Part shown: one piece after another, positions 1 to 5,138 of the stretch
How positions within the stretch are numbered: the first letter of the stretch is position 1
How the letters are laid out: every line of letters starts with the position of its first letter
Source: JAQGMJ01 sp036271855
GTDB lineage: Bacteria; Pseudomonadota; Gammaproteobacteria; Burkholderiales; JAEUOS01
Assembly: GCA_036271855.1 (NCBI GenBank)
Contig: DATAZV010000094.1
Location: forward strand, 1 to 5,695
DNA: 5,695 nt
Direction of reading: 5' to 3'
Program-made: the position numbers and the translations under genes
Notes under the pieces: generated by a model
Database searches by the model: none
What the model was told of the DNA's origin: nothing
The model's input: the letters and a program-made list of their open reading frames with translations, nothing else

Positions 1-160
1 CCGCCCCTGCCTGGGCAAAGGCAGCATCGTCGCCATCGACGACAACCTGGTCCTGGAGGACGGCCAATATGCCGGCAAGGGCTATCTGGCCATGCAATGG
101 TTCAGGCACCTGGAAATTCCCTGCGTGCATTCCGGCTATCAACTGGTCTGGGAGCTTTGA
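1..160 (+). CDS. C-terminal fragment of a protein, possibly a class I SAM-dependent methyltransferase
   Basis: An open frame enters from the left edge (first full codon at base 2) and ends at TGA 158-160, giving 52 residues. Third positions are overwhelmingly G or C, as in the other genes here, so I regard it as genuinely coding. The fragment reads GSIVAIDDN, then a short acidic and glycine stretch, GKGYLAMQWF, and ends SGYQLVWEL. A hydrophobic strand followed by an Asp-Asp turn, then a GKG..L helix and a final aromatic strand, resembles the end of TylF/Methyltransf_24-type Rossmann methyltransferases. That resemblance is from memory and weak: the SAM-binding part is outside the window. It converges on the M20 peptidase gene with 21 bases between the two stops. 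I see no intrinsic terminator in that gap, so the transcripts may overlap or end by another mechanism. The coding call is fairly safe; the function is a guess. Confidence 0.6.
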   Translation, partial: RPCLGKGSIVAIDDNLVLEDGQYAGKGYLAMQWFRHLEIPCVHSGYQLVWEL

Positions 161-181
161 GGCGCACGGACTGGCGCGGCT

Positions 182-1645
182 TCAGGATGCCGCGTTGCGC
201 AGCAGCCGGGCGTAGAAGTTGATCATCTCGACGTAGTTCGGCACCGCGATGCGCTCGTTGATGCCGTGCACGCGTTCGGTGTCCTGCGGGCCGGCGCGCA
301 CCGGGGAGAACAAGTAGACGTTGTCGGCGATGGGCTCGAAGTAGCCGGCGTCGGCGTGCGCGGCCAGCAGGCCGGGGGCGACGGCGGCGCCGCGGAACAC
401 CTCACGGATGCTTTTTTCAATCGCCTGATAGGCGGGCGCGTCAGTCGAAGAGACGCGCCCGGGTTCGACCGCGCTTTGCGTTTGCACGCTGACGCTGATG
501 CGCGGGTCCTTGATTGCGCCGCGCACATGCTCGGCCACGCTTTGCACGCTGGTGCCGGGCATCAGGCGAAAGTTGACCATGGCGCGGGCGCGTGTCGGCA
601 ACACGTTGTCGGCAATCCCGCCTTCGATCATGGTCAGGGCCATGGTGGTGTGCAATTGCGCGCGCGTGCTGTCGGCGGCGGCGAGTTTGCCGGCGACCAG
701 CGGGCGGAACAGCCAGAGGTTGGCCATCACCACGCGCGACGACCACGCCATCTGCGGCCCCAGGCGTTCGAGCATCTGCGCCGGCACGCCGTCGAGCCGG
801 GTCTCGTACTCGCGAGCCTGCAGGCGCGCCAGGGCCTGGGTGAGGATGCCGATGGCGCTTTCAATCGGCGGCATCGAGGAATGCCCGGCCGCCGGCAACT
901 GCGCCGCCAGTTCGATGCTGACGTAACCCTTTTGCGCGATGCCGATCAGCGCCGCCGGCGCGGCGACGCCGGGGATGATGCCTTGCGTCACCACCAGGCC
1001 CTCGTCGAGGACGAAATCGAAATGCAGGCCGCGCTGTTGCAGCAGGGCGACTGCCGCCTTGGCGCCGCGCGTGCCGCCCACTTCTTCATCGGCGCCGGAG
1101 AACAGGGTGACGCTGCGGCGCGGCGTGTAGCCCGATGCGAGCAGGGCTTCGATGGCTTCGAGCTGGGAGAGCAGGTTGCCCTTGTCGTCCCAGGCGCCGC
1201 GGCCCCAGATGAAGCCATCCTGCACGGCGCCGGAGAAGGGCGGCTGCTGCCATGCGCCGGCGCTGGCCGGGTCCACCGGCACCACGTCCATGTGGGCCAT
1301 CAGCAGCAGGGGTTTGAGCGAGGCATCGCTGCCGGGCCAGGTGTAGAGCAGGGACTCGCCGATGCGCTCGCGCTTGAGGCTGGCGTGCACGCGCGGGAAA
1401 CTGGTTTCGAGATGGCGGCGCAGTTGCTCGAAGGCCGGCGCATTGGCCTGCGGGTCGCTGGCGGAAGAGACCGTGGCGATGCGCACGGCGTCGCCCAGGC
1501 GTTGCGCTGCTGCGCCGGTATCCAGCGTCAGCGGGGTGGCCGGAGCAACCTCGACAGACGGCGGCGCAGCGCGCCAGGTGTTGAAGCCGAGCACCGCGAG
1601 CAGCGCGACGAAGGCGCAGAGGAGTAGGGCGGAGAGTTTTTTCAC
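182..1645 (-). CDS. M20 family metallopeptidase, carboxypeptidase S/PM20D1-like, membrane-anchored or exported
   Basis: A 487-residue zinc peptidase of family M20, expected to hydrolyse an amide bond next to a terminal amino acid. Relatives include yeast carboxypeptidase S and the N-acyl amino acid hydrolase/synthase PM20D1, which are of similar length. Visible di-zinc site: H118 and D120 in AHMDVVPV, D153 in GRGAWDDKG, the EE pair 187-188 (E187 as catalytic base) in DEEVGGTRG, D214 in VLDEG and H460 in VHGINER. H255 in AGHSSMPP lies in the inserted dimerisation domain (about 232-390) and matches the His that completes the active site in this fold. Residues 4-20 form a hydrophobic segment after MKK, so the enzyme is probably exported or anchored facing the periplasm. 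C10 follows Leu and does not fit a lipobox. The start is GTG (bases 1645-1643), with only a weak purine-rich sequence ahead of it. No in-frame alternative start was found nearby, and this start keeps the signal-like N-terminus. No convincing sigma-70 promoter is visible upstream. The exact substrate cannot be told from sequence. Confidence 0.93.
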   Translation of the reverse strand: MKKLSALLLCAFVALLAVLGFNTWRAAPPSVEVAPATPLTLDTGAAAQRLGDAVRIATVSSASDPQANAPAFEQLRRHLETSFPRVHASLKRERIGESLLYTWPGSDASLKPLLLMAHMDVVPVDPASAGAWQQPPFSGAVQDGFIWGRGAWDDKGNLLSQLEAIEALLASGYTPRRSVTLFSGADEEVGGTRGAKAAVALLQQRGLHFDFVLDEGLVVTQGIIPGVAAPAALIGIAQKGYVSIELAAQLPAAGHSSMPPIESAIGILTQALARLQAREYETRLDGVPAQMLERLGPQMAWSSRVVMANLWLFRPLVAGKLAAADSTRAQLHTTMALTMIEGGIADNVLPTRARAMVNFRLMPGTSVQSVAEHVRGAIKDPRISVSVQTQSAVEPGRVSSTDAPAYQAIEKSIREVFRGAAVAPGLLAAHADAGYFEPIADNVYLFSPVRAGPQDTERVHGINERIAVPNYVEMINFYARLLRNAAS

Positions 1646-1702
1646 CGGGTCATCACCACCGCCGTCGGAGGCGCGCGGTGCGGCATGTTACCCCGGCTCC
1701 AC

Positions 1703-1753
1703 AAAAAATCAGGGCCGCGAACAACTCCTTGCGGAGTCGTTCGCAGCCCTGAT
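1703..1753 (-). terminator. Strong intrinsic terminator of the DEAD-box helicase gene
   Basis: Arms 1708-1728 and 1733-1753 form a 21-bp hairpin with a four-base loop. Read on the minus strand the loop is GCAA, a GNRA tetraloop, and the stem is followed directly by a U run from the A tract at 1703-1708. Two stem positions decide direction: on the minus strand they are G-U wobbles, whereas on the plus strand they become C/A mismatches with no U tract after them. It starts 27 bases past the helicase stop codon and sits before the M20 peptidase start, so it should separate the two minus-strand genes. Confidence 0.93.
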
Positions 1754-1779
1754 GTTGTTAGGCGCGGTGTGGCTAGCGC

Positions 1780-3237
1780 TTAACGGTCGCCCGAATTGCG
1801 CTTGCCGGCATAGGCGCCGCTTTTGAAGCCGCCGCCGGTGCCTGCCTTGTGCGGGGCGCCGCTCTTGAAGCCGCCGCCCGCCTTGTAGCCGCCGGCGCCG
1901 GGACGACCAGCGCCCGGCTTGCTGTAGCCGCCACGGCCGTGCGAGGGCTTGGGACGGTTGCTCGGCAGGATCTTCGGTTCCAGGCCCGGCACCACGTGCA
2001 CCTTGATCGGCTGGGTGGTGAAGCGTTCGATCTGCTTGACCTGGCCGTGGTCGCGCAGGCCGGCCAGGGAGATGGCGATGCCGTTGCGGCCGGCGCGGCC
2101 GGTGCGGCCGATGCGGTGGACGTAATCTTCGGCCATGCGCGGCAGGTCGAAGTTGATGACGTGGCTGATGGTCGGCACGTCGATGCCGCGGGCGGCGACG
2201 TCGGTGGCGACCAGCACCTTCACATTGCCGCGGCGCATGTTGCCCAGGGTGCGGTTGCGCTGGCCCTGGTTCATGTCGCCGTGCAGGGCGGCGGCGGGGA
2301 AGCCTTGCGAGACCAGGGCGTCGGCCAGTTCATCGGCGGCGCGCTTGGTCGAGGTGAAGACGATGGCTTGATCAACGTCCAGGCCGCGCAGGTAGTGGTC
2401 GACCAGCTTCATCTTGTGGCGCTGGTCGTCGGTGTAGTGCAGGCGCTGCTCGATGTTGTCGTGGGTGGTCTGCGCGTTGTCGATCTCGATGCGCTGCGGG
2501 TCGCGGGTCAGCTTGCGTGCCAGCTGGCCGATGGTGCCGTCCAGGGTCGCCGAGAAAAGCATGGTCTGGCGCGAGGCCGGGGTGGCGGCGACGACGGTTT
2601 CGATGTCCTCGATGAAGCCCATGTCGAGCATGCGGTCGGCTTCGTCGAGCACCAGCATTTCCAGGCGCGAAAAGTCGATGCGGCCGGAGCGCATGTGGTC
2701 GAGCAGGCGGCCGGGCGTGGCCACGAGAATGTCCACCGGGCTTTTCAGCAGGCGGTTTTGCACCGGGTAGGGCATGCCGCCGAGAATGCTGACCACGCGC
2801 ACGCGGCGCATGTACTTGCCGTAGGTTTCGGCGGCGCGGGTGACTTGCAGCGCGAGTTCGCGGGTCGGGGCCAGCACCAGCATGCGCGGGCCGTAGCTTT
2901 TCACTTTCGGCGCGGCGCCGAGCATTTCCAGGGCGGGCAGCATGAAGGCGGCGGTCTTGCCGCTGCCGGTTTGCGAGGACACCAGCACGTCGCGGCGGGT
3001 AATCGCCACCGGAATGGCGGCGCGCTGCACCGGAGTGGGTTCGGTATAGCCGGCGTCGGTGACGGCCTTGACGATTTGCGCGTTCAGGCCGAGGGCCGCA
3101 AAGCCCGAAACCGTGGACGAAACTGAGGCCGATTCGTCACGGGCGGAGGTTTCGTTGCTATCGTTATCCGCGATGATCGCGGCAATAGGGGAGTGGGCAA
3201 GCGTGTCGCTTGCGATCAGGGGTGTTGCTTCAGACAT
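1780..3237 (-). CDS. DEAD-box ATP-dependent RNA helicase with Gly-rich basic C-terminal tail (RhlE/CsdA-like)
   Basis: A 485-residue cytoplasmic RNA helicase that unwinds RNA duplexes or remodels RNPs using ATP, as in ribosome assembly, mRNA decay or cold adaptation. The full motif set is present: Q motif (F46 to Q71), Walker A SQTGSGKT (88-95), PTREL (124-128), GG (153-154), TPGR (174-177), DEAD (198-201), SAT (229-231), IVFTST (292-297), ATDVAARGID (344-353) and HRIGRTGRAG (374-383). A Ser/Asp/Glu-rich N-terminal extension of about 45 residues comes first. The last 60 residues are rich in Gly, Lys and Arg, with GGGFKSGA occurring twice (454-461, 468-475), likely a disordered RNA-binding tail. 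There is no DbpA-type RNA-recognition domain. The start is ATG (3237-3235) with only a short GGA seven bases upstream as ribosome site. A candidate promoter about 205 nt upstream implies a long leader. The helicase call is secure; which paralogue is not, so no symbol is given. Confidence 0.96.
   Translation of the reverse strand: MSEATPLIASDTLAHSPIAAIIADNDSNETSARDESASVSSTVSGFAALGLNAQIVKAVTDAGYTEPTPVQRAAIPVAITRRDVLVSSQTGSGKTAAFMLPALEMLGAAPKVKSYGPRMLVLAPTRELALQVTRAAETYGKYMRRVRVVSILGGMPYPVQNRLLKSPVDILVATPGRLLDHMRSGRIDFSRLEMLVLDEADRMLDMGFIEDIETVVAATPASRQTMLFSATLDGTIGQLARKLTRDPQRIEIDNAQTTHDNIEQRLHYTDDQRHKMKLVDHYLRGLDVDQAIVFTSTKRAADELADALVSQGFPAAALHGDMNQGQRNRTLGNMRRGNVKVLVATDVAARGIDVPTISHVINFDLPRMAEDYVHRIGRTGRAGRNGIAISLAGLRDHGQVKQIERFTTQPIKVHVVPGLEPKILPSNRPKPSHGRGGYSKPGAGRPGAGGYKAGGGFKSGAPHKAGTGGGFKSGAYAGKRNSGDR
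1813..1878 (-). repeat. Two near-identical 24-base repeats encoding GGGFKSGA in the helicase tail
   Basis: Bases 1813-1836 and 1855-1878 are the same 24 bases with one mismatch (T versus C), 18 bases apart. Both encode Gly-Gly-Gly-Phe-Lys-Ser-Gly-Ala in frame. The near-identity at DNA level suggests a fairly recent in-frame duplication within the low-complexity tail. Tail length may therefore vary between strains. Confidence 0.8.
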
Positions 3238-3288
3238 GGTGTTCCAATCAATACGGCAAAGCTAAAGCCGCTCCAAGGATCGCCTGGA

Positions 3289-3336
3289 AGGCAGGGCTTG
3301 CCTATGCGCGACGGCCGGTAGGCCGCGATCTCGCGC
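3289..3336 (-). promoter_or_regulatory. Potential hairpins in the helicase mRNA leader
   Basis: Two adjacent dyads lie between the candidate promoter and the helicase start codon. The first is AGGCA (3289-3293) with TGCCT (3299-3303) and a five-base loop. The second has outer arms GCGCGA (3306-3311) and TCGCGC (3331-3336), inner arms CGGCC (3312-3316) and GGCCG (3321-3325), a four-base loop and a one-sided bulge at 3326-3330. Leaders of cold-induced DEAD-box helicases are often long and regulatory; that this one acts similarly is inference. GC-rich DNA yields such stems by chance fairly often. Confidence 0.4.
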
Positions 3337-3449
3337 GTTCAAAGAAATCACCGGCGCTAACCGGGAATCACGCGCGATACTGGCTGGAAACCAGGAAGCA
3401 GCGGAGGAAGGTCAGGACGATGCGCGGGTGCGGCGCTGGCGAAGAAGGC

Positions 3450-3477
3450 TATATAAGTGTTGGCTTAGCCACTTCAA
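3450..3477 (-). promoter_or_regulatory. Candidate sigma-70 promoter for the helicase gene
   Basis: On the minus strand TTGAAG (3477-3472) is followed after 16 bases by TATATA (3455-3450), near the TTGACA/TATAAT consensus with acceptable spacing. It lies in the only AT-rich stretch of this intergenic region. A start near base 3443 would give a leader of about 205 nt. The spacer also contains the inverted repeat TGGCT-T-AGCCA (3461-3471), which could be an operator. Confidence 0.5.
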
Positions 3478-3518
3478 AACAACATACTACTTACCGCATC
3501 GCAACATCATACACTAAA

Positions 3519-3536
3519 ACAAGCATTTACGCTTGT
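3519..3536. promoter_or_regulatory. Inverted repeat ACAAGC-N6-GCTTGT, possible regulator-binding site
   Basis: Perfect 6-bp arms (3519-3524 and 3531-3536) are separated by six bases, giving an 18-base palindrome typical in size for a dimeric helix-turn-helix regulator. It lies in the AT-rich island between the divergent helicase and VOC genes, about 42 bases upstream of the candidate helicase -35 box. No specific regulator is recognised. Confidence 0.3.
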
Positions 3537-3550
3537 GAAATCTTGTGCCA

Positions 3551-3607
3551 GGGCTTTTGCGCCGGGCTTTTGGGGCGCGACGGGCGGCGTTGCCGCAGGC
3601 GCAAAGC
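3551..3607. repeat. Direct repeat GGGCTTTTG nested in an inverted repeat
   Basis: GGGCTTTTG occurs at 3551-3559 and again at 3564-3572, a 13-base period. TTTGCGCC (3556-3563) is complementary to GGCGCAAA (3598-3605), and inside this a tight hairpin GCGGC-GTT-GCCGC spans 3584-3596. If transcribed as part of the VOC mRNA this could fold into a branched structure. No known RNA family is recognised. Confidence 0.35.
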
Positions 3608-3743
3608 GGCCCCGGCGGGGGGAGCCGCTTGCAACTTGGTGTCTAATTGGCGTCAAAGACGGACGGGGCGGGAGCGAAGACGCGGCGCGGGTGCCCGTCA
3701 TCGGCCCGCAATCGCCCGCCGGCAACATTGCATCCCCTCACTC

Positions 3744-3749
3744 AAGGAG
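3744..3749 (+). promoter_or_regulatory. Ribosome-binding site fixing the VOC gene start
   Basis: AAGGAG lies five bases before ATG 3755. The open frame extends upstream to an ATG at 3647, but that extension encodes a low-complexity stretch with no family resemblance. The VOC fold begins MQVQPYLYFDG at 3755, so this site selects the internal ATG. Confidence 0.85.
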
Positions 3750-3754
3750 CTGTC

Positions 3755-4195
3755 ATGCAAGTCCAACCCTACCTGTATTTCGACGGCAAGACCGAAGAAG
3801 CGCTGAAGTTCTACGAAGCCAAGCTGGGCGCCAAAATCGACATGATGTTGCGTTTTTCCGACGCGCCCAAGGGCAGCATGCCGGAGGAGGGCAGCCCCGG
3901 CGGGCCGCCGCCGGGTTCGGCCAACAAGGTGATGCACTCGAACTTTCGCATCGGCGAGAACCAGATCATGGCTTCCGACGGCATGTGCGGCGGCCATGCC
4001 GAGTTCAAGGGCATTTCGTTGACCATCAGCGTGCCGGCGGAGGCGGAGGCCGAGCGCCTGTTCGCGGCGATTTCCAGTGAAGGCGGCAAGGTGCAAATGC
4101 CGATGACCGCGACCTTTTTCGCCGCCAGGTTCGGCATGGCGGCGGACAAGTTCGGCGTCAGCTGGATGATCCTGGGCGGGCCCCGGCAGCCCTGA
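3755..4195 (+). CDS. PhnB-like VOC (glyoxalase/bleomycin-resistance fold) protein
   Basis: A 146-residue cytoplasmic protein of the vicinal oxygen chelate superfamily, PhnB/YjdN-like subgroup (often labelled 3-demethylubiquinone-9 3-methyltransferase, a misleading legacy name). Family marks: MQVQPYLYFDGKTEEALKFY at the N-terminus, LGAKIDMMLRFSDAP, PGSANKVMHSNFRIG (53-67), IMASDG (71-76), then the second beta-alpha module with AEAERLFAAISSEGGKVQMP (97-116), TFFAARFGMAADKFGVSWMI (120-139). Two repeated modules fit one VOC cup. Length is normal for the subgroup. The biochemical role of PhnB-like VOC proteins is generally unknown, and despite the name no phosphonate genes are nearby. It lies 172 bases before the YCII gene on the same strand, with a hairpin between them, so it may be a separate transcript. 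VOC and YCII genes commonly neighbour each other and ECF sigma factor genes. Confidence 0.92.
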   Translation: MQVQPYLYFDGKTEEALKFYEAKLGAKIDMMLRFSDAPKGSMPEEGSPGGPPPGSANKVMHSNFRIGENQIMASDGMCGGHAEFKGISLTISVPAEAEAERLFAAISSEGGKVQMPMTATFFAARFGMAADKFGVSWMILGGPRQP

Positions 4196-4213
4196 GGCCG
4201 GTCGCCCCATCCG

Positions 4214-4245
4214 CCGGTGAAAAAAATCGCAAATTTTTTCGCCGG
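4214..4245 (+). terminator. A/T-stem hairpin, possible weak or non-canonical terminator after the VOC gene
   Basis: Bases 4214-4225 pair with 4234-4245 over 12 bp: a CCGG/CCGG base, a U-G wobble (plus-strand RNA only), G-C, then six A-T pairs, with an eight-base loop. It begins 18 bases after the VOC stop. The U run forms part of the stem rather than trailing a GC stem, so it is not a classical intrinsic terminator. It ends four bases before the candidate ECF promoter and could insulate it. Confidence 0.45.
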
Positions 4246-4248
4246 GCG

Positions 4249-4275
4249 TGTCGAAATCGGCCTGCCTCGTCCGTC
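4249..4275 (+). promoter_or_regulatory. Candidate ECF42-type promoter for the YCII/DGPF-SRPBCC genes
   Basis: TGTCGA at 4249-4254, a 17-base spacer, then CGTC at 4272-4275. As I recall it, the ECF42 promoter signature is TGTCGA in the -35 region and CG(A/T)C in the -10 region, and DGPF/YCII genes are its characteristic targets. Both boxes, ECF-like spacing and the expected target gene coincide here. The flanking GGCG before TGTCGA recurs at the right edge of the window. Caution: TGTCGA also occurs by chance within coding DNA here, for example around 2476 and 2622. Confidence 0.55.
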
Positions 4276-4284
4276 GTAGGGGTA

Positions 4285-4337
4285 GAGCGGCTTGAAAACC
4301 AGCCGGCCGGCCAGTGCGGCCGGCCCGCAAGCGGCTC
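4285..4337 (+). promoter_or_regulatory. Large GC-rich hairpin in the YCII gene leader
   Basis: Outer arms GAGCGGCTTG (4285-4294) and CAAGCGGCTC (4328-4337) pair at nine of ten positions. Inner arms GGCCGGCC (4305-4312) and GGCCGGCC (4318-4325) pair perfectly around a five-base loop. An asymmetric internal loop (4295-4304 against 4326-4327) joins the two stems. No U run follows, so it is not a terminator. If transcription starts about seven bases after the -10 box, near 4282, this hairpin is the 5' end of the mRNA. It ends 18 bases before the ribosome-binding site. A role in stability or translation control is inferred. Confidence 0.55.
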
Positions 4338-4355
4338 GATCACCACTATACGAAC

Positions 4356-4361
4356 AAGGAG
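4356..4361 (+). promoter_or_regulatory. Ribosome-binding site fixing the YCII gene start
   Basis: AAGGAG lies six bases before ATG 4368. The frame also runs upstream to an ATG at 4314, but that would add 18 residues unlike the family and place the start inside the GC hairpin loop. The domain begins MRFITYHKAD at 4368. Confidence 0.85.
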
Positions 4362-4367
4362 CAAGTC

Positions 4368-5108
4368 ATGCGTTTCATCACCTACCACAAGGCCGACCGC
4401 GACACCGAGGCCAGCGTTCTTCCCACCCCCGAACTGATGGCCGGCATGGGCCAGTTGATCGGCGACATGGCGCAGGCCGGCGTGTTCGAGGCTGGCGAGG
4501 GCCTGCGTGCCAGTGCCTTCGGCGTGCGCGCCGATTACCGGGGCGGCAAGCGCAGCCTGGCCAAGGGTCCGTTCACCGGCGGCAATGAGCTGCCTGCGGT
4601 CATCGTGCTGGTGAAAGTCGCCGGGCAGGAGGCCGCGCTGCCCTGGGCCGACCGTTACGCGCAGATCTATGGCGACATCGAGATCGACCTCCGCCCGCTC
4701 CACGAAGCCTGGCACATGGGCATGATGCCGGCGCCGCCCGCCGGCACGCCGGAGCGCTGGATGCTGCAGATCAAGGCGAACGCGGCGAGCGAATCCGGCC
4801 AGGCCCTGCCGGCGGCGCAAAGCCGGCAGTTGCAGGCGCTGCTTGCGGAAATGAAGCAGGCCGGGGTGTTGCTGGTTACGGAATTCATCCGCCCCTCAAG
4901 CGAGGGCCTGCGCGTGCAATACGTGAAGGGCGAGGAGCCGCGCGTGATCGACGGGCCGTTCGCCGAATCCAAGGAACTGATCGCCGGCTACTGCATCATG
5001 CAGGCGAAAGACCGCGCCGAGGCGCTGGCCTGGTGCAACCGTTTCGGCGCCTGCTTCCCGCAAGCCGAGGTCGACATCCGCCCGCTGGACGCAGCCCCCG
5101 CCGCCTGA
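4368..5108 (+). CDS. Tandem YCII/DGPF-domain protein
   Basis: A 246-residue cytoplasmic protein made of two YCII-related (DGPF) alpha-beta domains in one chain. Domain 1 covers about residues 1-112, domain 2 about 130-240, joined by a Pro/Ala-rich linker (APPAGTPE, 122-129). Each contains the signature at the matching place: KGPF (66-69) in the first and DGPF (195-198), followed by AESKELIAGY, in the second. Each ends with a related strand, IDLRPL (106-111) and VDIRPL (235-240). Single-domain members are typically about 110-140 residues, so this is a duplication or fusion. The first copy has lost the Asp of the motif. Biochemical function of DGPF proteins is not established; in many bacteria they are encoded beside ECF42 sigma factors and are their targets. 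The gene follows a candidate ECF-type promoter and a leader hairpin, and is likely cotranscribed with the SRPBCC gene 30 bases downstream. Confidence 0.92.
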   Translation: MRFITYHKADRDTEASVLPTPELMAGMGQLIGDMAQAGVFEAGEGLRASAFGVRADYRGGKRSLAKGPFTGGNELPAVIVLVKVAGQEAALPWADRYAQIYGDIEIDLRPLHEAWHMGMMPAPPAGTPERWMLQIKANAASESGQALPAAQSRQLQALLAEMKQAGVLLVTEFIRPSSEGLRVQYVKGEEPRVIDGPFAESKELIAGYCIMQAKDRAEALAWCNRFGACFPQAEVDIRPLDAAPAA

Positions 5109-5138
5109 CCCTCCATATACAACAGAAAGAACCCGATC

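Larger units (their letters stand above)
3238..3754. other. 517-base divergent intergenic region between helicase and VOC genes
   Basis: No convincing gene is seen on either strand. Bases 3238-3443 would be the helicase leader, with two possible hairpins (3289-3303 and 3306-3336). Bases 3446-3550 are conspicuously AT-rich against a very GC-rich surround and carry a candidate minus-strand promoter and an inverted repeat. Bases 3551-3607 hold a direct repeat inside an inverted repeat. Bases 3608-3743 are GC-rich with nothing I recognise. No clear sigma-70 promoter for the VOC gene could be found. Confidence 0.7.

Noticed and set aside
266..1627. 453-codon open frame on the plus strand, opposite the M20 peptidase gene
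   Set aside because: It lies wholly antisense to a gene with a full catalytic motif set. Its product is Gly/Ala/Arg/His-rich with no recognisable domain, typical of shadow frames in high-GC DNA.
1685..1704. TTGTGG and TAACAT as a promoter for the M20 peptidase gene
   Set aside because: Only eight bases separate them, too short for sigma-70, and no better -35 box is found at normal spacing.
1849..3126. 425-codon open frame on the plus strand, opposite the helicase gene
   Set aside because: Low-complexity Gly/Ala/Val/His-rich product antisense to a complete DEAD-box helicase; the long frame follows from scarce stop codons in GC-rich sequence.
3640..3666. TGTCTA before the VOC gene as a third ECF42-like promoter
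   Set aside because: One mismatch in the -35 box and no CGTC or CGAC at 16-17 bases downstream; not distinguishable from chance.
3420..3806. Possible small plus-strand gene starting at ATG 3420 after a GGAGGAAGG-like stretch
   Set aside because: The product has no family resemblance, becomes Arg-rich low-complexity, and runs past the well-supported VOC start in another frame. The purine stretch lies 10 or more bases too far from the ATG.
3698..4330. Minus-strand open frames opposite the VOC gene
   Set aside because: Antisense to a well-recognised VOC protein; product composition is typical of a shadow frame.
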